The position numbers and the translations under genes are program-made. DNA of 12,016 bases, taken from assembly GCA_013214975.1 (NCBI GenBank), contig JABSPR010000014.1:2896-14911 (forward strand), written 5' to 3'. Each line of letters opens with the position of its first letter. The first letter of the stretch is position 1. The notes below the pieces were generated by a model. It saw only the letters and a list, made by a program, of their open reading frames with translations, was not told the origin of the DNA and made no database searches. This document shows positions 1 to 6,851 of the stretch, piece after piece. The stretch is from Flavobacteriales bacterium. Lineage in GTDB: Bacteria; Bacteroidota; Bacteroidia; DT-38.

Positions 1-239
1 TCACCACCTGGTTGAGAAAGAGAACCAATGATACCTGTGTTCATATCGAAGAATCTAGCAGTCTTTGCTTTTTTGATAGAGATATCTAATGACCCTAACC
101 ATGCTCCGTCCATTCTTGCAAATGCTACCAAGTTAGCTCCAGCGTCAACAACAGCAATATTCATTTTAGTATCGATCTCTACAGATTTAGCTTTTGCAGC
201 AACTATTACTTGCTCAGCTTGTTCTAATGTAATATTCAT
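1..239 (-). CDS. GlcG/HbpS-family (DUF336) protein, N-terminal part, cut by the left window edge
   Basis: The complement of positions 239 to 1 reads an ATG-initiated protein of 79 residues that is still open at the edge. It starts MNITLEQAEQVIVAAKAKS and continues with AVVDAGANLVAFARMDGAW, then KKAKTARFF and a final SQPGG. This is the typical pattern of the GlcG/HbpS family (Pfam DUF336): an N-terminal helix, the VVDxGxNLxAFxRMD strand pair, and a K-A-x-TA helix. Family members are about 140 residues long, so roughly half is missing here. Some members bind haem or corrinoid-like ligands, others sit beside oxidoreductases of unknown substrate; nothing here decides which. No signal peptide is visible, so a cytoplasmic location is likely. 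A frame on the other strand across the same bases is a shadow of this gene. Confidence 0.9.
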   Translation of the reverse strand, partial: MNITLEQAEQVIVAAKAKSVEIDTKMNIAVVDAGANLVAFARMDGAWLGSLDISIKKAKTARFFDMNTGIIGSLSQPGG

Positions 240-269
240 AATTCTAGTTTTAACGTTTAATTATTAAGG

Positions 270-881
270 GTGGTAAATATAACATTGATTCAATTAATTA
301 TTACAACTTGTTCATTCCAATATTGGAATGATATTTCTAGTTCAGAAGCCTTCTCTCTTGGAGGAATAATTCGATGTTCTAAAAAATCCGTTGTGCTTGG
401 TAGTGGCCTATCGGTCAAATATTTCTCTTCATATTTCGAAGAAAGAGATCTGTACTCTTATAAAGAGTCAACCGAAACAAGAACTAATCGAGTAATAGCC
501 ATATGCACACCTGTTTTTCTTCATTTGAGGGGGGAGGTACCTTATTTGGAAATTGGGTTAACTCCTACTTTTCAAATATGGGAATATAATTCTAAGACAG
601 TGCTTGAACATGACGATCCGGAGTACTTTAGCTGGAATCACCAAGGGAGCTACTTCGATAAAAACTTTTACTTAGGCCCATCGGTAAAAATTAGATTTAT
701 TATAAAAGATAATTACAATTTTTACTTCAGCTATTACAGAGCTCTTGACTCATATAAAAGCTCGAGTGGAAATGGAACTTCTCAGTTTATTTTCTCTAAG
801 CAAAATTATACTATCTGGTCTATCGGCTTAGCTTATACTTTGCCTAGCGGAAAAACTAAGAAAGAAGTCTCAATTGAGTAG
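270..881 (+). CDS. outer-membrane beta-barrel-like protein, probably 5'-truncated
   Basis: The open frame gives up to 203 residues. From about residue 25 it has alternating polar/aromatic strands separated by short turns (for example GSGLSVKYFSSYF, YLEIGLTPTFQIWEY, YLGPSVKIRFII) and a final strand IWSIGLAYTL. This is the pattern of the small outer-membrane beta-barrels common in Bacteroidota. The only starts near the 5' end are a GTG at 270 and a TTG at 285. An in-frame stop lies at 258-260, there is no positively charged N-terminus and no credible signal peptide, and the divergent gene starts only 30 bases away. I infer that the signal peptide and perhaps a first domain were lost, making this a remnant. 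A non-canonical start with a short hydrophobic leader cannot be excluded. The stop lies 6 bases from the stop of the convergent transporter gene. Confidence 0.5.
   Translation: MVNITLIQLIITTCSFQYWNDISSSEAFSLGGIIRCSKKSVVLGSGLSVKYFSSYFEERDLYSYKESTETRTNRVIAICTPVFLHLRGEVPYLEIGLTPTFQIWEYNSKTVLEHDDPEYFSWNHQGSYFDKNFYLGPSVKIRFIIKDNYNFYFSYYRALDSYKSSSGNGTSQFIFSKQNYTIWSIGLAYTLPSGKTKKEVSIE
274..281 (-). promoter_or_regulatory. candidate -7 element for the GlcG/HbpS-family gene
   Basis: The minus strand reads TATATTTA, seven of eight positions matching the Bacteroidota -7 consensus TAnnTTTG. It lies about 35 bases upstream of the ATG at 239, a sensible distance for a short leader. No clear TTG was seen at the -33 position. 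The site lies inside the first codons of the opposite-strand frame at 270-881, which fits that frame having lost its own 5' end. Confidence 0.35.
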
Positions 882-887
882 TGAAGC

Positions 888-2501
888 CTAAATCTCGTCG
901 TCCATTAAGTTCGTTGCAACACGATATTTAGGATCATCTTTAGAGCTGGTAATAATCTCAGCAAACACTGGATTTGCCTTTAATAGAAGCGTTTTACATT
1001 CAGGACTTAAATGAACCAACTTCACATCTTTTCCTAAATCGATATACTTTCTTGTTATTACCCGCACCGCTTCAATTCCAGAATGGTCGTTTACTTTAGA
1101 TTCTATAAAGTCTATTTCCACTTTATCCGGATCATCTTTCGCATCAAATTTAGAAGTGAACGCTTGTACAGATCCAAAAAACAAAGGTCCCCAAATCTCA
1201 TACACCTTAGTTCCATCTTCTTTAATACTCTTTCGAGCTCTAATCATAGTTGCATTTTTCCATGCAAAAACTAAAGCTGAAATAATTACCCCTACGATTA
1301 CTGCAATAGCCAAATCTTGCCATACTGTTATGGCAGACACAACTATCAAAACAAATGCATCAGCCTTTGGTATCTTAGTAATAATTCGAAAACTACTCCA
1401 TGCAAACGTTCCTATAACAACCATAAACATTACACCAACAAGTGCCGCCAAAGGAATCTGCTCAATAAAAGAAGCACCGAATAGAATGAAACACAACAAG
1501 GCAATCGATGCAGTAAATCCAGATAACCTACCACGACCACCAGAGTTAACATTAATCAGTGACTGACCAATCATGGCGCAACCACCCATACCGCCAAATA
1601 ATCCGTTTAGAAGATTAGCACCTCCTTGAGCAACACATTCCAGATTTCCACTTCCTCTTGTTTCAGTAATCTCATCTACTAAGTTTAAAGTCATTAAAGA
1701 TTCTATCAAACCAACTGCTGCTAGTAAAAATGCAGTTGACAATATTAAACTCCAATGCCCGTCTAAAGTCGATACAAAATCAAATAAGCCGGTTTGAAAA
1801 ACTGGTAGTGAACCACTTAGCCCATCACCTCCACCATCTTTAATAAAAGAGCCTACCGTATTTACATCCAAGCCACCTAAAATTGTGATGGCAGCTACTA
1901 CGCCAATAGCAACAAGAGCTGCTGGCGCCTTAGTAGTCAATTTAGGTAGGAGGTACATGATTAACATGGTAAGACCAACAAATCCAGCCATCATATACAT
2001 GTCTTGTCCTTGCATCCAAACCATTTTACCATCAATACTTTCTTTAAACAAACCTAGTTGCGACAAAAATATCACGATTGCTAATCCGTTCACAAAGCCC
2101 ATCATAACAGAATGCGGTATTAATCGTACAAATTTACCAAGCTTAAAAATCCCAGCTGCAATTTGTATTGCACCTACAATAATCAGAGTAATAAATAGCC
2201 ATTGTAATCCTAAGTTCTCAATGGGATTCTCTAAGGTTAATCCAACTTCGTTTCCTTTCTGAATCATATGTACCATAACCACTGCCATCGCACCAGTAGC
2301 ACCAGAAATCATACCTGGCCTACCTCCAAACAAAGAAGTAATTAGTCCCATTATAAATGCGCCGTAGAGACCCACTAGAGGATCTATCCCTGCAACAAAA
2401 GCAAAGGCTACCGCCTCTGGAACTAGTGCCAATGCAACAGTAAGACCGGAAAGAATATCGTCTTTAGCGTTGAATGTGAAATTTTGAAAAAGCTTTTTCA
2501 T
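888..2501 (-). CDS. SulP-family (SLC26-like) inorganic anion transporter with C-terminal STAS domain
   Basis: The 537-residue inner-membrane protein begins with a short cytoplasmic tail, then the SulP signature: LVPEAVAFAFVAGIDPLVGLYGAF at about residues 26-49, followed by FGGRPGMISGATGAM (58-72). Many hydrophobic segments follow up to about residue 415. The conserved GLIESL (264-269) and the Gly-rich NLLNGLFGGMGG / GGRGRLSG stretch (296-328) are present. Residues about 432-515 form a cytoplasmic STAS domain (VEIDFIESKVNDHSGIEAV, then KDVKLVHLSPECKTLL). SulP proteins move sulfate, bicarbonate or dicarboxylates, usually with Na+ or H+. The GGRPGMISG loop resembles BicA-like bicarbonate carriers, but the substrate cannot be fixed by reading. 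No sulfate-assimilation or carbonic anhydrase gene is adjacent. The length is slightly below many family members, mainly from a compact STAS end. The gene appears to be transcribed alone from the -7 element at 2530-2537. Confidence 0.93.
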   Translation of the reverse strand: MKKLFQNFTFNAKDDILSGLTVALALVPEAVAFAFVAGIDPLVGLYGAFIMGLITSLFGGRPGMISGATGAMAVVMVHMIQKGNEVGLTLENPIENLGLQWLFITLIIVGAIQIAAGIFKLGKFVRLIPHSVMMGFVNGLAIVIFLSQLGLFKESIDGKMVWMQGQDMYMMAGFVGLTMLIMYLLPKLTTKAPAALVAIGVVAAITILGGLDVNTVGSFIKDGGGDGLSGSLPVFQTGLFDFVSTLDGHWSLILSTAFLLAAVGLIESLMTLNLVDEITETRGSGNLECVAQGGANLLNGLFGGMGGCAMIGQSLINVNSGGRGRLSGFTASIALLCFILFGASFIEQIPLAALVGVMFMVVIGTFAWSSFRIITKIPKADAFVLIVVSAITVWQDLAIAVIVGVIISALVFAWKNATMIRARKSIKEDGTKVYEIWGPLFFGSVQAFTSKFDAKDDPDKVEIDFIESKVNDHSGIEAVRVITRKYIDLGKDVKLVHLSPECKTLLLKANPVFAEIITSSKDDPKYRVATNLMDDEI

Positions 2502-2529
2502 TTTTATGAATCTAAGTCTAAAAAGTCGG

Positions 2530-2537
2530 CAAAGGTA
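2530..2537 (-). promoter_or_regulatory. -7 promoter element for the SulP gene
   Basis: The minus strand reads TACCTTTG, a full match to the Bacteroidota primary-sigma -7 consensus TAnnTTTG, about 29 bases upstream of the SulP ATG at 2501. I found no convincing TTG at -33. The predicted leader is about 20-25 bases. Confidence 0.55.
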
Positions 2538-2663
2538 TGGTTTCTACACGATAGACTACCTAAGGATACACATTGAGAATGCTAAAATGAAGCTATTACC
2601 TAAACCATAAAGACAACAGGCTAGGTATGTGAATGATACTATGAATACAGAAACACAATATCG

Positions 2664-3074
2664 CTATTTTGCGCGGTTAGCCTCTCTTGCCATCTGATTT
2701 AGCCGAAAGCGAGTAGCATCTAAATATTGAAGACACATTCTTACATCTCCTTCCTTGCTAAGATTAAGTTTCGCAAATATGCTTTTTTGCATTTCTTTCT
2801 TCATCTCCCATTGTTTCTGAGTATATTTTAAAGACCCCCTACTACTCATATCTCCTTCATCGGTATATCTTTTATGAAGAAAGTTGTATGTCGCATTAAT
2901 TATAGAATCCATTCGTAAATGTTCGGCTTCTAAACATTGGATCTGCTCTTCTTCAGTATCATTTAATAAGCAATCCATGATAATATCCTCTTCCTCGCTG
3001 TATTCATCTTGAGCCATTAATTGCCCTGAAGTAATTAGTAAAAAAAGAGGTACTAAAAGTTGAGTGGGTTTCAT
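2664..3074 (-). CDS. secreted LprI-like (DUF1311) protein
   Basis: The 136-residue protein has a clear signal peptide (hydrophobic residues 6-20, likely cleavage after LMAQ at residue 22). The mature part resembles the LprI lysozyme-inhibitor fold (DUF1311). It has Cys35 and Cys47, a D-x-x-x-N-x-x-Y helix (DSIINATYNFL, 56-66), a Q-x-x-W helix (KYTQKQWEMKK, 83-93), and a closing C-x-x-x-x-x-T/R-x-R-L helix with Cys114 (MCLQYLDATRFRLNQM). Only three cysteines are visible, whereas family members often have paired cysteines, so one disulfide may be absent. Known relatives inhibit lysozyme or act as periplasmic proteins of unknown role; the specific function here is inferred. It follows the anti-sigma gene by 30 bases in the same direction with no hairpin between, so it is probably the third gene of that operon and might act in the same envelope response. 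Confidence 0.7.
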   Translation of the reverse strand: MKPTQLLVPLFLLITSGQLMAQDEYSEEEDIIMDCLLNDTEEEQIQCLEAEHLRMDSIINATYNFLHKRYTDEGDMSSRGSLKYTQKQWEMKKEMQKSIFAKLNLSKEGDVRMCLQYLDATRFRLNQMAREANRAK

Positions 3075-3104
3075 GCTTTCCTCGAAAACAATAATCAGTC
3101 CAGA

Positions 3105-4181
3105 TTATCTGTGCTTGTAAAATTTATTCAAATTAGGCTTGGACCCAGCTACAGTATTAATTAAAGGATACATACCCCCATCCTTAGATAAGAACCTAAC
3201 AGTAGTAGTTGTTTCAGAATTATTAATAATCGTAAAATGGAAGATTAACGTGTCGCTCTTTATAGTATAACTCCCACCTCCTGACTCATCATTGGTAGCC
3301 GACTGCTTAAACTTGCCATTAGATTTAAGTATATACATCTCCGCATAATTCCCTTTAACGTATTTATAGCGACCAACTGTTGCTACCGTTTCCTGATCAC
3401 TTGCATTTACTTCTGGTGCTGGTGAATAGGGTTCACTTTCAATCACTGCGCTCTTCGGTTGAGACATTTTTTCTCTTGGTACGGCTAAAGCATTAAATGA
3501 CTTCACGCTTCTTTCTTTTACCATTTTCATAGCTTCTTCTCTCTCCTCTACATACTTAGATACAGAAGTTTCGGTTACCGACAAATCCTCTTTAGGAGAG
3601 AGACTTACAATCTCCTCTTTTACTTCTTCTTGATCTTGTCTCTCTCTTACCGACTCTTCAACTACTTCATCCTCAAACTCAACAACCTCTTCCTGATACA
3701 ACTCCGATTCTAAGTCTGATAATGACTCGCTTATACCCATTTCCAAATCCTCTTCCTCTTCCAGAACTTCTTCCGAATCTAACTTCTCTTTATTTTTTGC
3801 ACTCTTATAAAACATAGGTTTATCATACTCATTCTCCTTCTCAACTACCAGCGCTAAACTTTCTGTAGATTGATTATTATCGGCTCCATAGTATAAGAAA
3901 GCTCCAATACCGAAAATTAAAAATGAAGCTGCAATAGCCAGAATTCTTTTTAAGTCGAAGGTAACCGGCTTATCGACCACTCTCGTTTCAATTCTTCTTG
4001 TAAGGTTTGTGAGAGACGATTTAGCTTCATCTCCCAACATCGCATAACCATCCAATGCCTCATCACAAAATTCACATTCCAATGCATGGAATTCAATACT
4101 GTGCATAGCTTCATCGCTCAATCGATTCTCGTGATAATCGATTAACTCTTGTTGGGTGATATGTTCGTCCCTTTTACTCAC
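3105..4181 (-). CDS. membrane anti-sigma factor with zinc-finger-like N-terminus, acidic stalk and C-terminal beta-rich domain
   Basis: This 358-residue protein is the apparent partner of the upstream ECF sigma factor; the genes overlap by 8 bases, which suggests translational coupling. Residues 8-48 hold the anti-sigma motif H32-x3-C36-x2-C39 (HALECEFC) preceded by the usual LIDYHENRLSDEA helix. One transmembrane span follows (about 80-99, ILAIAASFLIFGIGAFLYYG). Residues about 109-225 are exceptionally rich in Glu and Asp and may be an extended or coiled stalk. Residues 268-358 start GRYKYVKGNYAEMYIL, continue SGGGSYTIKSDTLIFHF and end with NKFYKHR. This looks like a small beta-rich, lipocalin-like domain, assigned by pattern only. 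Topology would place it in the periplasm, where it could be the sensor. The N-terminus would hold the sigma factor at the membrane until a signal releases it. Confidence 0.82.
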   Translation of the reverse strand: MSKRDEHITQQELIDYHENRLSDEAMHSIEFHALECEFCDEALDGYAMLGDEAKSSLTNLTRRIETRVVDKPVTFDLKRILAIAASFLIFGIGAFLYYGADNNQSTESLALVVEKENEYDKPMFYKSAKNKEKLDSEEVLEEEEDLEMGISESLSDLESELYQEEVVEFEDEVVEESVRERQDQEEVKEEIVSLSPKEDLSVTETSVSKYVEEREEAMKMVKERSVKSFNALAVPREKMSQPKSAVIESEPYSPAPEVNASDQETVATVGRYKYVKGNYAEMYILKSNGKFKQSATNDESGGGSYTIKSDTLIFHFTIINNSETTTTVRFLSKDGGMYPLINTVAGSKPNLNKFYKHR

Positions 4182-4746
4182 GGCTTTTTTCTAAACACGT
4201 TTTAATATTCCTTTTTCCATTTTGAATATAGCTCTTTACCTTTTTAAGCTCATACCCCGCTACTTCTTCTATTTGCCTATATGACTTATCTTCTAAAAAG
4301 AACAACTTTACACATTTCTTTTGTTCGGCCTGAAGTTTATTAATACATTTCTCTAAAGCAGTCAAATCGTTTTCAATCGAAGGTTCTTCTACATGATGCA
4401 TAGGGATGGTATATTCCATATCATCCATCTTAGATTCTGCACCAGCTTTCGATTTCCCAGACCTAATTTGCATCAAACAAAAATTTCTTGAGGTAACATG
4501 TAACCAACTTTTAAAGTTATCTATTTCAAAACGTTGTGTATCATGAATCAACTTTTCAAAGATATTCATCACGGCATCTTCACTATCGGCTTTGTTCTTT
4601 AGATATTTTAAGCACACACCAAAAACCAAATGCATATAGCGATGGTAGAGTTCACCGAGCTCCTCTAAGTCACCAGAATTCTTGTAATGCTTAAGCAATA
4701 CCTTATCTGATAGGTCGTCATATTTTCGATCGAAACTTAAATTCAT
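4174..4746 (-). CDS. ECF-type RNA polymerase sigma factor
   Basis: The 190-residue protein has the two-domain plan of extracytoplasmic-function sigma factors. Sigma region 2 spans about residues 33-95: LYHRYMHLVFGVCLKYL, then NKADSEDAVMNIFEKL and FKSWLHVTSRNFCL, the last being the usual W-L-x-x-x-x-R-N segment that helps bind the -10 element. Region 4 is a helix-turn-helix at about 131-185: INKLQAEQKKCVKLFFLE, then SYRQIEEVAGYELKKVKSYI. There is no region 1.1 or 3. The linker between the domains (about 96-128) is long and contains several Met and Glu residues. It directs core polymerase to stress or envelope genes and probably to its own promoter. The next gene encodes its anti-sigma factor. 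The ATG at 4746 fits the domain start and the spacing from the candidate promoter. Confidence 0.94.
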   Translation of the reverse strand: MNLSFDRKYDDLSDKVLLKHYKNSGDLEELGELYHRYMHLVFGVCLKYLKNKADSEDAVMNIFEKLIHDTQRFEIDNFKSWLHVTSRNFCLMQIRSGKSKAGAESKMDDMEYTIPMHHVEEPSIENDLTALEKCINKLQAEQKKCVKLFFLEDKSYRQIEEVAGYELKKVKSYIQNGKRNIKTCLEKSRE

Positions 4747-4779
4747 TGAATAGCTCGGGGAATTTTACACAATTTATAA

Positions 4780-4787
4780 AAAAGATA
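4780..4787 (-). promoter_or_regulatory. candidate -7 element for the sigma/anti-sigma operon
   Basis: The minus strand reads TATCTTTT, seven of eight positions against TAnnTTTG, about 34 bases upstream of the sigma ATG. No TTG is visible at -33. The expected -33 zone falls inside the dyad at 4796-4826. Autoregulation through an ECF-specific promoter is an alternative that I could not identify by eye. Confidence 0.35.
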
Positions 4788-4795
4788 CGAAGTGC

Positions 4796-4826
4796 TTATG
4801 GAATCTCGATTGAGATTGCATCATAA
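4796..4826. promoter_or_regulatory. dyad in the divergent sigma/VWA intergenic region (candidate operator)
   Basis: AATCTC (4802-4807) and GAGATT (4812-4817) form a perfect inverted repeat around GATT. Outside them TTATG (4796-4800) and CATAA (4822-4826) also pair, with one unpaired base on the left and four on the right. The dyad lies 18 bases before the VWA start codon and about 50 bases before the sigma start codon. It could be a protein-binding site controlling one or both genes, or a hairpin in the VWA leader. Confidence 0.4.
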
Positions 4827-4843
4827 AGGAAAAACTTATAATT

Positions 4844-6769
4844 ATGAAAGCAACGATCAAAATAACTACCCTTAGTTTAACTCTACTATTTATCAGCCTT
4901 ATAAGCTATGCAAAACAAGTAACTGGAATTGTTAAAAACAGCAATACAGTTTTAAGTAGTGTTATTGTCCAAGTTAAAAACACACAAGTAAAATCGAAAA
5001 CAAATAAACTTGGTGAGTTCTCAATTGAAGCAACAAGCCCAAATACAATTTTAACATTTACAGCGAAAGACCACTTAGTAAAAGAAGTTTTTGTAGGCAC
5101 TCGAGACTCCATTGAGATCACTCTGGTTTATTCTCAATTAATCACGGTCAAAGATCAAAAAGAATTGGAAATAGAAATAGTAGAGGACGAGGTAATGGAA
5201 ATTACTCGTGAATATCACGAAAAAGTTAAATACGATAAAGGACCAGGTAAAATTCACCCTAAGAGTTCAAAAATCATGAGATGCTTATCGTCCCCGAATC
5301 AAGGACAAGTATTTGGGAATTTTTCGAATTTTTCAAGTAATCAGTACAATACTGAAGAGTACAATATAATTAGAGACAATACGTACGTCAGCCCTTTAAA
5401 CGAACCGCTGTCTACTTTTTCCATTGATGTAGATGCCGCATCTTATTCGAATATTAGACGGATGATCAATTACGGACAGTATCCAAACAAAGATGCTGTA
5501 CGGATAGAAGAAATGATAAACTATTTCAGTTATAATTATCCTGAACCAAAAGGAGAAGATCCTTTTTCAATTACAACAGAGATAGGCGCAGCACCTTGGA
5601 ATCCAAATCACCAATTGGTACATATTGGTCTTCAAGGAAAGCAGATTGACTACACGGAGGCTAATCCATCTAACCTTGTATTTCTTATAGACGTTTCAGG
5701 TTCGATGGGAGCAAACAACAAGCTACCACTCCTTAAATCTTCTATGAAGCTTCTCATCAACTCTCTGAAAGACGAAGATAGAATTGCAATAGTAGTGTAT
5801 GCAGGTGCAGCTGGATTAGTACTCCCTTCAACGCCGATTAGTGAGAAGTCGACAATCATTAAGGCCCTAGATCATCTTCAGTCTGGAGGATCTACTGCCG
5901 GTGGCGCAGGAATAAAACTTGCATACAAAGTGGCTAAAGAGAACCTAATCGCTAATGGTAACAATCGCATTATACTTGCTACAGACGGTGACTTTAATGT
6001 TGGTGCTTCATCTAGCTCAGATATGGTTCGATTAATTGAAGAGAGGAGGAAATATGGTATCTACCTAACAATCACCGGCTTTGGAATGGGCAATTATAAA
6101 GATGGCCGAATGGAGCAGATAAGCAATGCTGGAAATGGCAATTACTACTATATAGACAATATACAAGAAGCTAAAAAGGTATTTGTTAATGAAATAAACT
6201 CTACCCTCTTTACAATTGCTAAAGATGTTAAGATTCAAGTTGAATTTAATCCTACTCAAGTACAGTCTTACAGGCTTATTGGCTACGTAAACAGAAAGCT
6301 GGCTGCCGAAGACTTTAACGACGACAAGAAAGACGCTGGCGAACTTGGAGCAGGACACACAGTAACGGCACTTTATGAAATCATACCAACCGGCGTCAAG
6401 TCATCTTTTACGAACGACATCGATCCATTGAAATACCAAAGCAATCTTCAGCAGATAATGGCGGTATCCAATTCGGATGAACTATTAACCGTAAAGTTCA
6501 GGTACAAAGAGCCAAACGAAGACACCAGTAAGCTTCTCGTGAAGACCTTAAAAAGCAAAGAGGTTACTACAAAAAATTCAGAGAACTTTCTGTTTTCTGC
6601 AGCGGTTGCTCAGTTTGGGATGTTGCTTAGAGATTCCGAATTCAAAGGGGACGCAAGCTACGAGAGTGTTTTATCCTTAGCGAACAAATCTAAAGGAGCA
6701 GACAAATTTGGTTACCGAAGTGAATTTATCAAGATGGTAGAGTCGTGTTTATTGATGGCTATTAAGTAA
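4844..6769 (+). CDS. exported VWA-domain (YfbK-like) protein with carboxypeptidase-regulatory-like N-terminal domain
   Basis: The 641-residue protein has a signal peptide (residues 1-23, ending SYA before KQVTG). Next comes a carboxypeptidase-D-regulatory-like beta sandwich (about 24-96, with KTNKLGEFSIEA). A linker leads to the YfbK N-terminal domain at about 172-250 (PLSTFSIDVDAASYSNIRR, then VRIEEMINYFSYNYP). The VWA domain follows, about 275-440, with a complete metal-ion-dependent adhesion site: D283-x-S285-x-S287 (DVSGS), T351 and D381 (ATDGD). The C-terminal part matches the DUF3520 pattern, with FLFSAAVAQFGMLLRDSEF at 582-600 and FGYRSEF at 622-628. VWA domains bind partner proteins through the metal; the specific partner is unknown. 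The protein would be periplasmic or surface-exposed. It is divergent from the ECF sigma operon and may be its target, an inference from position. A strong terminator follows 16 bases after the stop. Confidence 0.92.
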   Translation: MKATIKITTLSLTLLFISLISYAKQVTGIVKNSNTVLSSVIVQVKNTQVKSKTNKLGEFSIEATSPNTILTFTAKDHLVKEVFVGTRDSIEITLVYSQLITVKDQKELEIEIVEDEVMEITREYHEKVKYDKGPGKIHPKSSKIMRCLSSPNQGQVFGNFSNFSSNQYNTEEYNIIRDNTYVSPLNEPLSTFSIDVDAASYSNIRRMINYGQYPNKDAVRIEEMINYFSYNYPEPKGEDPFSITTEIGAAPWNPNHQLVHIGLQGKQIDYTEANPSNLVFLIDVSGSMGANNKLPLLKSSMKLLINSLKDEDRIAIVVYAGAAGLVLPSTPISEKSTIIKALDHLQSGGSTAGGAGIKLAYKVAKENLIANGNNRIILATDGDFNVGASSSSDMVRLIEERRKYGIYLTITGFGMGNYKDGRMEQISNAGNGNYYYIDNIQEAKKVFVNEINSTLFTIAKDVKIQVEFNPTQVQSYRLIGYVNRKLAAEDFNDDKKDAGELGAGHTVTALYEIIPTGVKSSFTNDIDPLKYQSNLQQIMAVSNSDELLTVKFRYKEPNEDTSKLLVKTLKSKEVTTKNSENFLFSAAVAQFGMLLRDSEFKGDASYESVLSLANKSKGADKFGYRSEFIKMVESCLLMAIK

Positions 6770-6785
6770 GCTTAGAAGACAAGTA

Positions 6786-6818
6786 TTAACCCCGCTATTG
6801 AATATATAGCGGGGTTAA
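6786..6818. terminator. bidirectional hairpin terminator
   Basis: Positions 6786-6798 (TTAACCCCGCTAT) and 6806-6818 form a perfect 13-bp stem with a 7-base loop; the core is GC-rich (CCCCGC/GCGGGG) and the outer pairs are A/T. It lies between two convergent genes, after the VWA gene (+) and the small exported protein gene (-), and can serve both. The trailing tract is AT-rich rather than a pure T run. Confidence 0.8.
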
Positions 6819-6851
6819 GTATTATATAGTCGGAAATTGACCTAAAAACTT

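Noticed and set aside
1156..1566. Long plus-strand frame inside the SulP gene
   Set aside because: It lies antisense to a well-supported transporter, has low-complexity composition typical of a shadow frame, and no start context.
2597..2627. 6-bp inverted repeat TACCTA/TAGGTA as a terminator of the LprI-like gene
   Set aside because: The stem is short, the loop is 19 bases and no T run follows on the minus strand, so it is too weak to call.
3580..3830. Apparent repeat region of TCTTC-like units on the plus strand
   Set aside because: This is the reverse complement of GAA/GAG codons in the Glu-rich stalk of the anti-sigma protein, not a DNA repeat array.
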